Below, piece after piece: positions 1 to 10,304 of a stretch of 64,000 nt of DNA (the stretch's first letter is position 1; each line of letters opens with the position of its first letter). The position numbers and the translations under genes are program-made. Source of the stretch: Cryptomeria japonica (Eukaryota > Streptophyta > Pinopsida > Cupressales > Cupressaceae); assembly GCF_030272615.1 (NCBI RefSeq), contig NC_081409.1, forward strand, positions 20,216,260-20,280,259. Direction: 5' to 3'. The notes under the pieces are model-generated. The model was not told the origin of the DNA. It saw only the letters and a program-made list of their open reading frames with translations, and did no database searches.

Positions 1-2576
1 TTGAATCCAATAGAACTTCTGTCACATTTGTTGGTCTGAATTCTGCCATGGAAGAACCAACAATTTGTATTCCACCGGTGTGAGTAACTTCTTTTCTTGT
101 AGTGACCTCTGGTAGGTCAGTTTGTGTTTGGATTTCTCTAAGCAATGGTTTGGGTTTCTCAGCTGTTGCTAGTGGCACTGTCTCTGCATGAACCTATTCC
201 CGTGAGGGAGCCTGTTGCTCTGCCTATTTCTCAGTGTTGTCCACTACCATTTTTTCTTCGGTGCTTCCTGTTGCCGATGGCTCAGTAGATGAATCATTAT
301 GTACATTTGTGGTCTTTGCCTTTCCAGTGTCCGAGGTCACAGTAATGTTTTTTGTTGATGGCTCTGTTGCCACTTCTGATTTTCCAATTGATTCTTTATC
401 CACCATAATATTGAGTTTCTTAGTGTCAATGTTCATTGTATATAATAGCTCAGAATCAAGATTTGTATTCTCATGTGGTGTGTCCATACTCTCAGTAGCC
501 GGTTGATTGTCAGTAGTAACTACCGGTGGAGTATCTAAAGGCAATGGGGATAAGTTGTCTGCTATTTTTATACTAGGTGGTCCACCAACCTTACCTTTTC
601 CCTTATCCTTTTGATATACCTTGATGGGTTTAGGGCTTCGATACTCTTCCTGTTTCTCCTTCTCTACAAGGAATATATCCCATGCATCAGCTATTTCTTC
701 TATTACCTCATTCACTCTACCTACCATCAGTGCTACATGCCAGTGAGCAGTTGAAAATACTGACCGGTTAGCCTCAGAGATCAATTGATCTATCTCATCA
801 GGTGGGTTAACAGGATGTATAGCAAGTCATTTTTCAACCTTTATTTTCTTATCAAGATCAATAATAGCTAGCCTTCTAGCTTCTAGTCTATCATACAAAT
901 CTATTGGTATTTCATCAACAACTTGCATCAAAAATTTCTTGTAAATATCTAAGTGTAAGATTACACTATCCTCTACTTTCTCCTTGTCATCAATTGATAG
1001 TGTGTCATATAATTTGTTAATGTTTTTCAGCTTTCCATACTCTGTTATTTCATTGAGAAGTTTATCAATGGGAGCAACAGTTTGTTGAGTCTTCTTCTTA
1101 GGGGTCATCTTCTTTTTCCTTGGAGTCAGTTTCTTTGGTGGGGGCCTCACTGCTTGTTGCTTATGTCTTGTTTTTCTAAGAGAAGGTGAGGTACCGGTGA
1201 AGTTTTTCTCTTCCTTTCAACTCTTTTGAATTTAGCTGGTATGTCACTCTCAGATGAAGTTGCAACCGGTGGTAGATGAATTTCCGGTTGAAGTTCTTCC
1301 AGTTCACTCTCCTTAATACTGGTTTGTCTTAATATATCTTCCTTGATAGCTTTTGCCTGCCGAGTTCCTTTTCTAACAATTGCCTCAACCTTCTTAACCC
1401 TTTTCCTTGATTGAATTTGGCTTTCTATTGTTTCAGCAATGCCAAAAATGTTTTCTTCAGGTTCCTTTGGAGCTTCTAGGAGGGCTTTTGCATAAGTTTC
1501 TATTATGGTGTCATCAGTTTCATACCCCATTTCAGTTACCCAGATGGTTCTAGGAATAACTACCTCCATCCAAATTTCATCCTTCTTTATTACAAAATAG
1601 ATTTCATCCTTATATTTGTCCACAATTGTTTGTGACAATCTAACTCTAGTTTTCATTTGGGCCTTCAATGCCTGAAAATACTCATTTATGTTCTTTTCCC
1701 TATTCTCTCCCATGTTGTTCGGTAAATCTAACAATTGTTTTCCTATCGGTATATCAAAACCAAAATTTCTAATACCAATACCGGGTACTTGTTTGGTTAT
1801 GTACAACATTAGACAAACAAGTAGGTTTCCAAATCTGAATGTTCCCTTTTTGTCTTTCTTTATCTTTCCCAAACTGTCAATCAGTTCATCTTTAAGCCAT
1901 TCACATATGTCTATTCTTGCATTATCATTTACCATATCATAGGCACTTTTAATGCATAGGCTAGAGACTGAGTTTAACCTATTTGTATGTGTATTTTTGT
2001 AGCCTAAGATCATACTAATAAATTTGACATTGATATCTGTTACATCATTACCCTTAGTGATCACTTGTCAAATGTTGCACTAGTTAGGTCTATCACTATG
2101 TCATTTGAGACTCTCTTGGTTTTGTCAGGTTTATTACCGGTGGAAGGTAACCCTGTTACAACTTTGACAACTTCCTTAGTAATCTTGTGAATAGAGTCCA
2201 ACCAAAATAATTCACCATGAACCCTGCTTAGCACAATTGTTATGATATCCTTGGGAAAATCTGGGATACTAAGAATTTCTGTAAAACCTAGGGTTTCTAT
2301 TATCTTGTGTTCAGTTTTGACATTTTCGGATTCATCACAAATTATAGATTTATACATGTTTTTGATTTCATCATCACCCAATTCCTCTATATGACAATGT
2401 ATATACATTCTAGGGTCTTTAGCATAAACTACTCCTTTAGGGATTTGGGAGAATGCACCTATGTCATCATCTTTCTTAGCAATTTCGGGAACCAATTTGA
2501 AGACGGGTCTAGGGTGCTTAACTACCTCAACAACATTAGGGTTTGCAATGAATTCAGGAGTAGATGAAGAAGCCAT
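1..2576 (-). pseudogene. Long unknown frame of element A (ORFX-A), partial
   Basis: Starts at MASSSTPEF (2576) and runs off the left edge, more than 850 codons. It is broken by frame changes near 2062 and 1148 and by in-frame stops at 827-829 and 224. The N-terminal 170 residues match the N-terminus of ORFX-B: both have a DDxxAFSxIP stretch, then CxxEELxxDEI, then VLSRVHxxxxWL. The next 300 residues share the FGxLLVC and VxKYKDxIxF patterns. The 827-1150 part shares the Y-rich helix ending in xKxIK. The last part is Thr/Ser/Glu-rich, as in B. No pol motif is present. The function is unknown. Occupying the pol and env-like position in two copies suggests a protein that was once expressed. Confidence 0.75.
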
Positions 2577-2871
2577 GGTTATAAATACCTTTATCTACCT
2601 TAAGGAATGATTGCTTGATGAACTACTTCGCTAAGGGTGCCTTCGCTCAGAAATTTTCACTCTCTAAATTTTGAATGCTCTGTGAATGAAAATGGAGCCA
2701 AAACACTTGCTTTATAATATCATTATCTCCAACTACCACATTTAATGCTTGCCGATTAAGTAATGACTTAACTTATCTACCTGTATAGAAGTAATTTCTA
2801 CTTCTTACCATCAACCAAGGGAATAATAGCATGTTTCTCATTTAGTTGCTAAACCCTCAAAGGATTTTCCT

Positions 2872-3984
2872 TCAGTTAGATGAAGAGTCTCCTATCAGTG
2901 GAGTGTTACTTTGTTCTGCCGGTGGAGGAGTATTCACATCAACATTCTGATCTGACTTTCTAATCCATTGTTTTGAGAATTCTTGCTTTACCTCTTCAAC
3001 CTTTTCTTTACCTTTCAAACTAGGACCTTTGTTATTTGCCAGTGAGGTCTTGCTTCTACAAAATTTAGCAATGTGTCCAATTTTGTTACAAGCATAACAA
3101 GTCACATTGTTTTTTTGAATAGCTTTCCCATATCCTATGCCGGTATGTGTTCTGCATTGATTAGATAAATGTCCAAATCTTCCACAAACATAACATCTTA
3201 CATTCATTATGCAATTTTTTGAATTATGACCAACTTTGTTGCATTTAGAACATTGACCGGTGGGTGTATTGGTGTTTTGATAATTTCTAGATCTACACTG
3301 ATTTGCTCTATGACCATACTTGTTATAGTTAAAGCATTTGCCATTAAATTTGTAAGCAGTAGGTTGTCTTACCAGTTTTCTATGATCATGTTTGTTTGCA
3401 GTACCGGAGCTTTCACCAACTTCAAAGCCAAGCCCATTTGTATCACCATTAGGTTTTTGATTCTTCAGCATGTCACCAAGTTCTTCTGAGCTTTTTTTGA
3501 ATTTTTCTTTGTGATGATTTGCAGTAGTTAGTTCACTTTCCAAGATTCCTTTCTGTCTTATAAGTTCAAGATTGTCATTTTGTGTGTGCATTAAATTTGT
3601 CTTCAACATATCATTTTCATGACTAAGTCTTGTGTTCTCATTTCTAGCATCATTTAGTCTTCTGGCCAAGTCTTCTTCATTCTTCTTCCTATCTTCATTT
3701 TCTTTACAAAATCTCATAGTCATATCCTATATCTCATTCTATGTTGTACTGATCTCTTGTCTTAGCTTGTTTACCAGATCATTAAGAGCTTCCTTTTCTT
3801 CATTCTCATTCTGTATTTTTTCACAAAGTTCTATTCTCTTATTTTTTGCAATGGTAAGATTTTCTTGAAGTACTTGAATGATATCCTGAGCAACTTTTAG
3901 ATCATCTTCAAGTTTGATATTCTTCACCTTTTCTGCATCATAGTCTAAAAGAGCTATTTTCAATTGTTCTCTCAAGTTTTCCAT
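2872..3984 (-). pseudogene. Gag-like protein of element A: coiled coil plus four zinc knuckles
   Basis: The frame starts at a methionine about 55 bases after the primer site (MENLREQLK) and ends at 2872. Two in-frame TAG codons (3739-3741 and 3727-3729) split it. The first roughly 200 residues are charged, heptad-like coiled coil with no sign of the copia gag capsid-like domain. Then come four CCHC knuckles: CFNYNKYGHRANQC (second Cys replaced by Tyr in CxxC), CSKCNKVGHNSKNC, CYVCGRFGHLSNQC and CYACNKIGHIAKFC. Zinc knuckles of this type bind nucleic acid, usually element RNA. The tail is lysine-rich. Four knuckles and the missing capsid-like domain are unusual for a copia-type gag. B carries a homologue at 7132-9687. 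Confidence 0.75.
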
Positions 3985-4037
3985 CTCTACCAATGTCAAG
4001 ATCTTCCTCAAGTTGTTAGACTTCTGAAAATAGAGGA

Positions 4038-4055
4038 CCAAGCTCTAATACCAAT
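4038..4055 (-). other. Primer binding site of element A
   Basis: The minus strand reads ATTGGTATTAGAGCTTGG directly after the LTR end. Plant LTR elements primed by initiator tRNA-Met carry TGGTATCAGAGC; this copy has one change (TCA to TTA), a C-to-T transition. Confidence 0.85.
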
Positions 4056-4842
4056 TGTTAGGATTCCCAAAGATACTGAGAGGGGGGGTGAATCAGTATC
4101 TAACTGGTTTGTTTATTTACTTGAATTAAAACATGTAAAGCATGTCAATACAGTGTACCAGTAAATCAAAAGTAATGTAGTAAATAAGAAAAACAATAAC
4201 CACATGAAGAGCACACCATAACACAGTAGTTTAACAAGGAAACCCGTTGTGGGAAAAACCTCAGTGGGATTTTTGACCCACAATATTCACTTACTGGCCA
4301 ATAAGGGAATATTACTACTACAATAGGGGCTTGCACATGCAGGAAGGCCAATTGCCTAGAGCTCACTGCTCAATTACAAAAGGAAGTCACACTAACTTAC
4401 AAAAATGGATTATAATAATCCAATGTCTTGTACTACTTCAAAATAGCATCTGCTATGCCAGATTCGGTACCGGTTTTAGCTCTGCTGCATACATAAACCC
4501 TTAACCTAAAATTTGCATATTAGGTCTGCATATTTTCGCCTATCTCCTTCTTACCAAATGTTCTACAATGATCTCATACATATATGAGTCATATTACAAC
4601 TTGCCAAGTCGGCTTACAATGATTTTACAATTAATTACAAAATATATTATCAACAAAATTCCTCTCGCCCTGGGTGCCAGTATCCTTCCTTTCATTGTCG
4701 GTGTTCTATGTGCCGATGTAGAGTTTATCATTGCCAATGCCGATATAATTATCTTGCCAATATCATATGATTGCAAGGTTGCCATCAATGACAAAACCTT
4801 CAATCACCTACAATTTCTCATTGGAGTGTACATTTGCCAACA
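4056..4842 (-). repeat. 5' LTR of element A (787 bp)
   Basis: On the minus strand it begins TGTTGGCAAATG and ends CCTAACA, immediately followed by a primer site. The plus-strand edge at 4056 lies directly beside the reverse complement of that primer site. It contains the near-terminal motif TTGTCATTGATGGCAAC (plus-strand complement at 4778-4798) that recurs in other LTRs of the window. The second LTR of the element is not in the window, so the left boundary of the whole element cannot be checked. Confidence 0.85.
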
Positions 4843-5921
4843 ATAAATGTTTGATTTATTGCAATATCTAAATAGTGTCATTTCATGTGCAGAGAAAACA
4901 TATTATTTCTTCCATGGGATAGGAAGTATTTCTTACTTTAATAAATTAATATAATACTAGAAGATGTAATGATTTTATTATTTGTGAAAAATACATTAAA
5001 TCATTATCTTGGAAATACTTCCTCAATGGATGAAATATATTCAATAGTATTCATGAATAATATTGGATTAGTCAATTGGATGATATTTTCACCCTAAGTG
5101 AATAAAGTAGAACATGTGTATTAGGGTTAATTTTTTATGCGGAATCAAAGTGTAAATTTTTGTAAAAGTATTTTCTAGAAAAGTTGTAAAAACTTTGATT
5201 AAGGAGAATTATTATTTATGTATCTGAAAAGATCTAATTTTTAATGCAAAACTTAACCAAAGGAAAATCATGATTTGCTTTCCATTTGAGGAACCTGATT
5301 GGTTTAATTTATGTGCAGAAAACTTTTATCAAAGCTTGGAAATTAAGAACTCAAGCAGAAATGAAATATTAAATCTGCATTATTAATGTCTTAGTGTTGT
5401 ATTTTATGGATTCATTTGTAAATGTTTTTCAAACCAAAGGGTGTGTCCTTTGGGATTGCAACTGTCTGTAACTCCCTCTTGTGTATGAAAGGGTGTGTCC
5501 TTTCATATGTGCCTTTTGATTCATATATTTAAAGGGAGTCGGTTTTACAGAGGGGAGGGAGATTTTGATATAGAACAGCATGCTGCTATAAGGACTGAAA
5601 TTCATTTGTACTAGGGAAGTCTGTAGGAAGAAGAAGTACCATTTTGTGTAAGAAATTTGTAATGGAGTATCTGCAAGTGCAAATTATGTATGCAATCATT
5701 TCCTGAAGGTTAATATACAAGGTTGGTTGTTTCTTTTCCAAATATTGTGCACACTTTTGTTTTGATGACTATCTTTGTCCTCTTGATAAACCTGTGTATA
5801 GATTTTCTGCGATGTGAATCACATCTTGTTGCATTAAGTGAAATATTGAGTTCTTATTATTTGTGCAACACATACTGAACCTTCATAGTTAATGAGAAAT
5901 TGTCTCTTGAGTTGATAAGAT
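4843..5921. other. Unclassified AT-rich sequence hosting element B
   Basis: No coding potential seen. A TATA-like stretch followed by GGGAGTCGG near 5525-5545, and a twice-repeated GGGTGTGTCCTTT (about 5440 and 5491), look like the promoter part of an old LTR. Neither terminus could be placed, so it is left unclassified. Confidence 0.35.
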
Positions 5922-5926
5922 ATTCT
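5922..5926. repeat. Target site duplication ATTCT, left of element B
   Basis: ATTCT directly precedes the TGTTACTACT start of the 5' LTR and recurs at 15137-15141 after the CTAACA end of the 3' LTR. A perfect 5-bp match is the usual footprint of an LTR element integrase. Confidence 0.93.
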
Positions 5927-7069
5927 TGTTACTACTTATCAAGTTGCCATTAGTTTTTATATTCAAAGTCATACTATATACTCTAGTCGGTTAACACTAC
6001 TGAATCATGCAGTCGGTATACATAGAGAAGTCGATATGCATAGTCTAGTTGGTTATAGAAGAAAGCAGTCACAGAACGCAATACACACCGAGCTGTCTAC
6101 TGAGTATCTTTTTATGTCTACCAGGCAACAAAGATGACACACCGAGTGAAACGTGTTACCAGATTCATTGAACCTGGCCATGCATATGAAAATGTGTTAC
6201 AAGATCGAGGCACATCTAACCATTATCACATTGGAAATTGCACTAGAAGATTGTGTATGATTTTGAGATCAATCTAACCAATAAAATATTTTGTATAGTT
6301 ATTCATTCGAGGAATTGTGTTTGTAAGATCAAAGCAATGAATTGGATCACCATCTTAAGATATCTATTTATATAACATGAGTTAAGAGTTAAAGGTGTGT
6401 GCATGAGTGTAAGAATACTATTACAGAGACACAAAGGTCACCGAGAAGGTTTTCAGAGAACAGTCAAAGAACAGAGTAAACGGAAGGGTTTAGCGAGTTA
6501 CTATATGGATTACTGAGGTATGCTATAAGCAAGGTAATCTATTATGAGCACATAGAATCTACTATAACATTTTAGATGTAAAGTTGTAGATATTTGTAAT
6601 GATTTTATTGTAATATTGTGAAATTGTAAGAGAAACCTTTAACAGGGTAAAAGACTCTAATCAAGTCTATAAATTGTAAAGCCTCTAACTAGGTGCATCA
6701 TTTAGATTAAATGTTGAAAAATCCTTTAGCAAGGTAGATCTAATAGATCTTGTTACTCCTAACAGGATAAGCTATCAGAAATAGCTAATATGTAGCACTA
6801 ACCAAGCACTCTTTATTATTGCAGTAGTGAAGTTGTGGGTGCCATCCCCACCGCAATTTTTCTCTCTAACCAAGAGTTTATGCGTAACCAAAATATATAT
6901 GTTATGGAGTGAATCATGTATGATTGTTATCTATTTGTTTTAACTTTATTTTATGTTACTGCACTATTCTGTTTATGCATAACAGTAAAGTTATTATTCA
7001 AGAAAAGTTTTGGAGTACTAATTCACCCCTCCCCTCTCAGTACATTAGCTTTCCATATTGGGCCTAACA
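5927..7069 (+). repeat. 5' LTR of element B (1143 bp)
   Basis: Begins TGTTACTACTTATC and ends GGGCCTAACA beside the primer site. A likely TATA element is TATTTATATAAC near 6364. The pyrimidine-rich CACCCCTCCCCTCTCAGTA block near the 3' end (7026-7044) resembles the 3' ends of the LTRs of E and H. Confidence 0.92.
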
Positions 7070-7085
7070 ATTGGTACGAGAGCTT
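7070..7085 (+). other. Degenerate primer binding site of element B
   Basis: ATTGGTACGAGAGCTT follows the LTR. It matches the tRNA-Met primer complement TGGTATCAGAGC except for CG in place of TC, so priming by this copy would be weakened. Confidence 0.8.
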
Positions 7086-7131
7086 GAATCTTGGAAAAGG
7101 GTTTAACTACCTAAAGAGAAAGATCTTATCA

Positions 7132-8125
7132 ATGGAAGGCTACAAACAATCTTGAAGGATTTTGTATCTGCAAGAAGAGCTAGATCATGCTAATCAAGTG
7201 ATTGCAAACATGCAAAGGCAAATGCAAAAATCTCTGAAAGTAAGAAGAAGATTATCTGATGACTTGCAGGATTCTCAAGAGTTAGTGGAACAAATTGAGA
7301 CATCATCTGAGAACAGTATATCTAAAGAGACTGAAGAAATGATTGGAGTATTGAAAGAAAAGAACAAAGCACTGGTTGATCAACTAAAAGCAATGAAAAG
7401 AGAACATGAACATTTCAGCACACAAATGATTGAAAATCTAGATGTATTAAGAATAGCTGAGGATAAAACAAGAGATCTACAAAGAGAGAAACAACAACTT
7501 GAAGTCTTAGTATCTAATAAAAATGATGAAATCATAAGGTTGACTGGGATTCAACAAAATATGACAGATCAACTAGGTTATGCACATCATGAAGCAATTC
7601 TGAAGAATGATGAAAATCAAGCATTGAAACTTGAAGTATCAAGGTTGACCGATGAACTTGAAACATAGAAGAAATCCAAAGAAACACTAAAGAAGAGTTA
7701 TGAAGCATCAAAGATGTTGGATGAGCAATTGAATACAAGAAGACCCAACAGAGATGCAGGACTTAGTTACAAAGGAAAAGACTCTACTGAGAAAGGAATT
7801 CATACTACCGAGAGAGGGAATCATCAAAGCAAGCTGGAAACAGGAATAACATCAAAAGAAAGAAGCCTATTTTCTACTACTATGGAAATCAAGGTCATAC
7901 TGCCAACATGTGCCAAATCAGAAAAGGTAAGCAATTCAATGTCACTAAGTCCAATGGTTATTGTTACAATTACAATAAATATGGTCACACATTTAACCAA
8001 TGTAGGACAAAGTCTGTTAACAACTATGAGAAGGCAAAATACAAAGGGTTTTGTAGAAACTACAATAGATATGGACATCATACTAAGAAGTGCTAGCTTA
8101 AGCAAAAGAACTACATGTGGTCTGC
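7132..8125 (+). pseudogene. Gag-like protein of element B, coiled coil and first knuckles
   Basis: Starts at MEGYKQS (7132). An in-frame TGA (7153-7155) and TAG (7666-7668) look like C-to-T hits on CGA and CAG codons. Residues 10 to about 180 are a long charged coiled coil (LQEELDHANQVIANMQRQMQ and onward) with no capsid-like gag domain. After a frame change, zinc knuckles appear around 7875-8096: a degraded YYYGNQGHTANMC, CYNYNKYGHTFNQC and CRNYNRYGHHTKKC, each with a Cys of CxxC changed to Tyr or Asn. The frame is then split by the 8126-9454 insert and resumes at about 9469. Homologous in layout to the gag-like frame of element A. Confidence 0.72.
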
Positions 8126-9454
8126 TGTAGCATCCTAAAATTGCGACACTTGCAATTTCGACTGCATTTCGGTCTTCATGATGGCGATGCAACAGGCAAC
8201 CTGAATGGAGACCCCGAAACCTGATTACGACACCAAAAACTGCATTTTCAAGCACCCTGGCCTGAACCTCCTTGCAACCTGCTATCTCGGGAGGTGGGAC
8301 CAGAGCGCCCAGCGCCCTGGTCCTTCAGGACTAGGGTGCCCAGCGCCTTGGTCCCCCAGGACCATGGCGCCCAGCGCCCTGGTCCCTGGGCCTATTTTGG
8401 GCCCGGTCTCCTAAGGGGTCTCGGGTCTTTTTGTTTGCAATTTGGAAATTAACTTTCCTGGTCAGCCTAAGGTTGGGAAAATCAATCTATCAGCCCTAAA
8501 TGACAAGTATATAAACTACATTTGCCTCTCCCATTTGGGTAAGAAGGAGGACATATGTGTACAAGCGTGGAAACTATACTCAAACATTCAAGCATTCAAG
8601 CATTCAAGCATTCAAGCATTCCTTCTAAGTCTCCATTCAAGGCTAAGTGTTGCATTCAAGACAAGGATTCAACCATTGAAGAGGAGATCACTTACTACAT
8701 ACAACATACTACAACAACATACAACATCTATACCTTCGCACATAAGGATACAAACATCCTTAGAACAAGGTATTAGTACTTGTTTTACATTACAAACATT
8801 TACATTTACAGCACTTGCTCATTTCTTGGTTAATTCCAAAACCGGGGTTTGACCTAAAGGCAAACCCCTAATCCCTAACCCCCCAATCGTCTTCGCTTTT
8901 CTATGTGTAGGTTGCAGGTACGCGGCTGAAATTGAAGATCTGGAATCCTTGCGCAAAGACGAACAGATCCCCCTTCATTTCACGGATTTTTCGGAGGACC
9001 GTGGCGCCAAGCGCCATCGTCCCGACAACTTTTGCTCAAATTTGCAGGATAGTGTCGTATCAATATTTTACTGCTAATTCCAGGTCCGTAGCTTCATCCT
9101 GTATCCCTATCTCAGTTTATAAGCGAATCTTTGTCACTTTCTATGCATGCCTAGCTTAATTCTTCTATCAACATTCTTTACAAAAGAGGGTAGCCTTGCT
9201 GTCATAACCCTTGAAACTCATTTGGCATCCAATCTTGCATTGCGTGGGATTGGATCTTGTGGGTTTCAACCCCTCTTTTGAATGTAAAGTCTCTCCCCTA
9301 AGTGAAAATCATCAACCCTAGTGAATCTCCCTTCTCTCTCCTTGGAGTTGGAAGAGGGGAGAGCAACTAGGGTTCGATCGCGATTTTCCGCTTTACATCT
9401 GCATAGTGAGAAAACACTAGAGGTTACCAAACTCCCATAGATCCTTACCGACAA
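8126..9454 (+). mobile_element. Solo-LTR-like insert inside element B
   Basis: This 1.3-kb stretch interrupts the zinc-knuckle region. It starts TGTAGCATCC and ends near CCGACA(A). The flanks TCTGC (8121-8125) and TATGC (9455-9459) could be a target duplication with one mismatch. It is far richer in CpG than its host and contains repeated GCGCCCAGCGCCCTGGTCC-like units at 8307-8390, with a relative near 9003. There is also a short tandem repeat of ATTCAAGC at about 8584-8618. No coding content is evident. A decayed relative lies at about 17689-18890. Exact ends are uncertain because the flanks do not match perfectly. Confidence 0.55.
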
Positions 9455-9468
9455 TATGCAGTAGTACC

Positions 9469-9687
9469 ATGGGATTACAATACAAGGATATGTGTGAATG
9501 TTGTGGAAGATATGGACATATTAGTGCTAACTGTTTTATAAGGTTTGGAATGAACAACCGAAGATCATGGAGAAATCCTGGTATGGCATGTTTTCATTGT
9601 CACAAAGTTGGACACTTGGCTGGAGATTGTAGAGATCAACCTAGAGGAGACACTGAAGAAATAAAAGGCAAATTACAGATGATTTAG
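9469..9687 (+). pseudogene. Gag-like protein of element B, last two zinc knuckles
   Basis: Continuation of the gag-like frame after the insert. It holds CECCGRYGHISANC and CFHCHKVGHLAGDC, both complete CX2CX4HX4C knuckles, then a charged tail ending in TAG at 9685-9687. Counting those before the insert, B had at least five knuckles, more than the one usually found in copia gag. Confidence 0.75.
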
Positions 9688-10304
9688 AAAAAGAAGGAAA
9701 TTGTGTCAAATGAAGAAAGCACCTTACCTACCGAGTTAGGTGCACCTAGTCCAAATTAATCAGTAAAGGTATTAAGGGACTACATTCTCTCAAGGTTAAA
9801 ATCATAATAGTTCCTATTCTATTATGTACTAAATTCAAAATCTGCATAGTTAAGATGCATTAGTAAGTTTGAAATTCTATCAAAAGTACTTTATAGGAAA
9901 CCTGTCAAGTTGGTGAATACAGGAAGCCTATCAAGTCGATAAATGAAGGAAATTTGGTTACTCAGTTAAAACAAAAAAGAGAGTAAATTGGTTAAGGGTG
10001 AACTGAGTGCATTTAACATTTTTGACCTAACCCGCACGGAGCCCAATAATGTATTTTGTGTACCTAAAAGTATTTTCACGGTCATTTACACTTACCAAGT
10101 TTTTGAAAGAGTAGAGCAGAGCGATTCCAAGGTGGTCAAACCTCATTCAAAGTGAATTCAAGGTATTTACATCAAATCTCATCGCACTGTTAAGCTACCT
10201 TACTGATCTTATCAAATTGTTATTATCTACTAAGTGTGAAGCATCTGTCATTTGAAATTCTGAAACCCTAAGGACTCTTTACTAGTTTTTACCTGAAATC
10301 TTCA
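9688..10304 (+). other. Spacer between gag-like frame and ORFX in element B
   Basis: About 0.6 kb with no coding signal, in the place where protease, integrase and reverse transcriptase would normally be. The matching spacer in element A is about 0.3 kb (2577-2871). Confidence 0.7.

Larger units (their letters stand above)
1..4842 (-). mobile_element. Element A: pol-less LTR retrotransposon, 5' part
   Basis: Read on the minus strand this is a 5' LTR (4842 to 4056), a tRNA-Met type primer site, a coiled-coil plus zinc-knuckle gag-like frame (3984 to 2872) and then a long frame of unknown function (2576 to the left edge). The same order occurs in element B. No protease, integrase, reverse transcriptase or RNase H motif is seen where pol should be. 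The 3' LTR and right-hand target duplication would lie outside the window. The element is decayed by in-frame stops and two frameshifts. Shared architecture with B makes a real family likely. Confidence 0.85.

Noticed and set aside
4568-4846. 92-codon plus-strand frame and 69-codon minus-strand frame around 4600-4840
   Set aside because: Both lie wholly inside the 5' LTR of element A and have no family resemblance.
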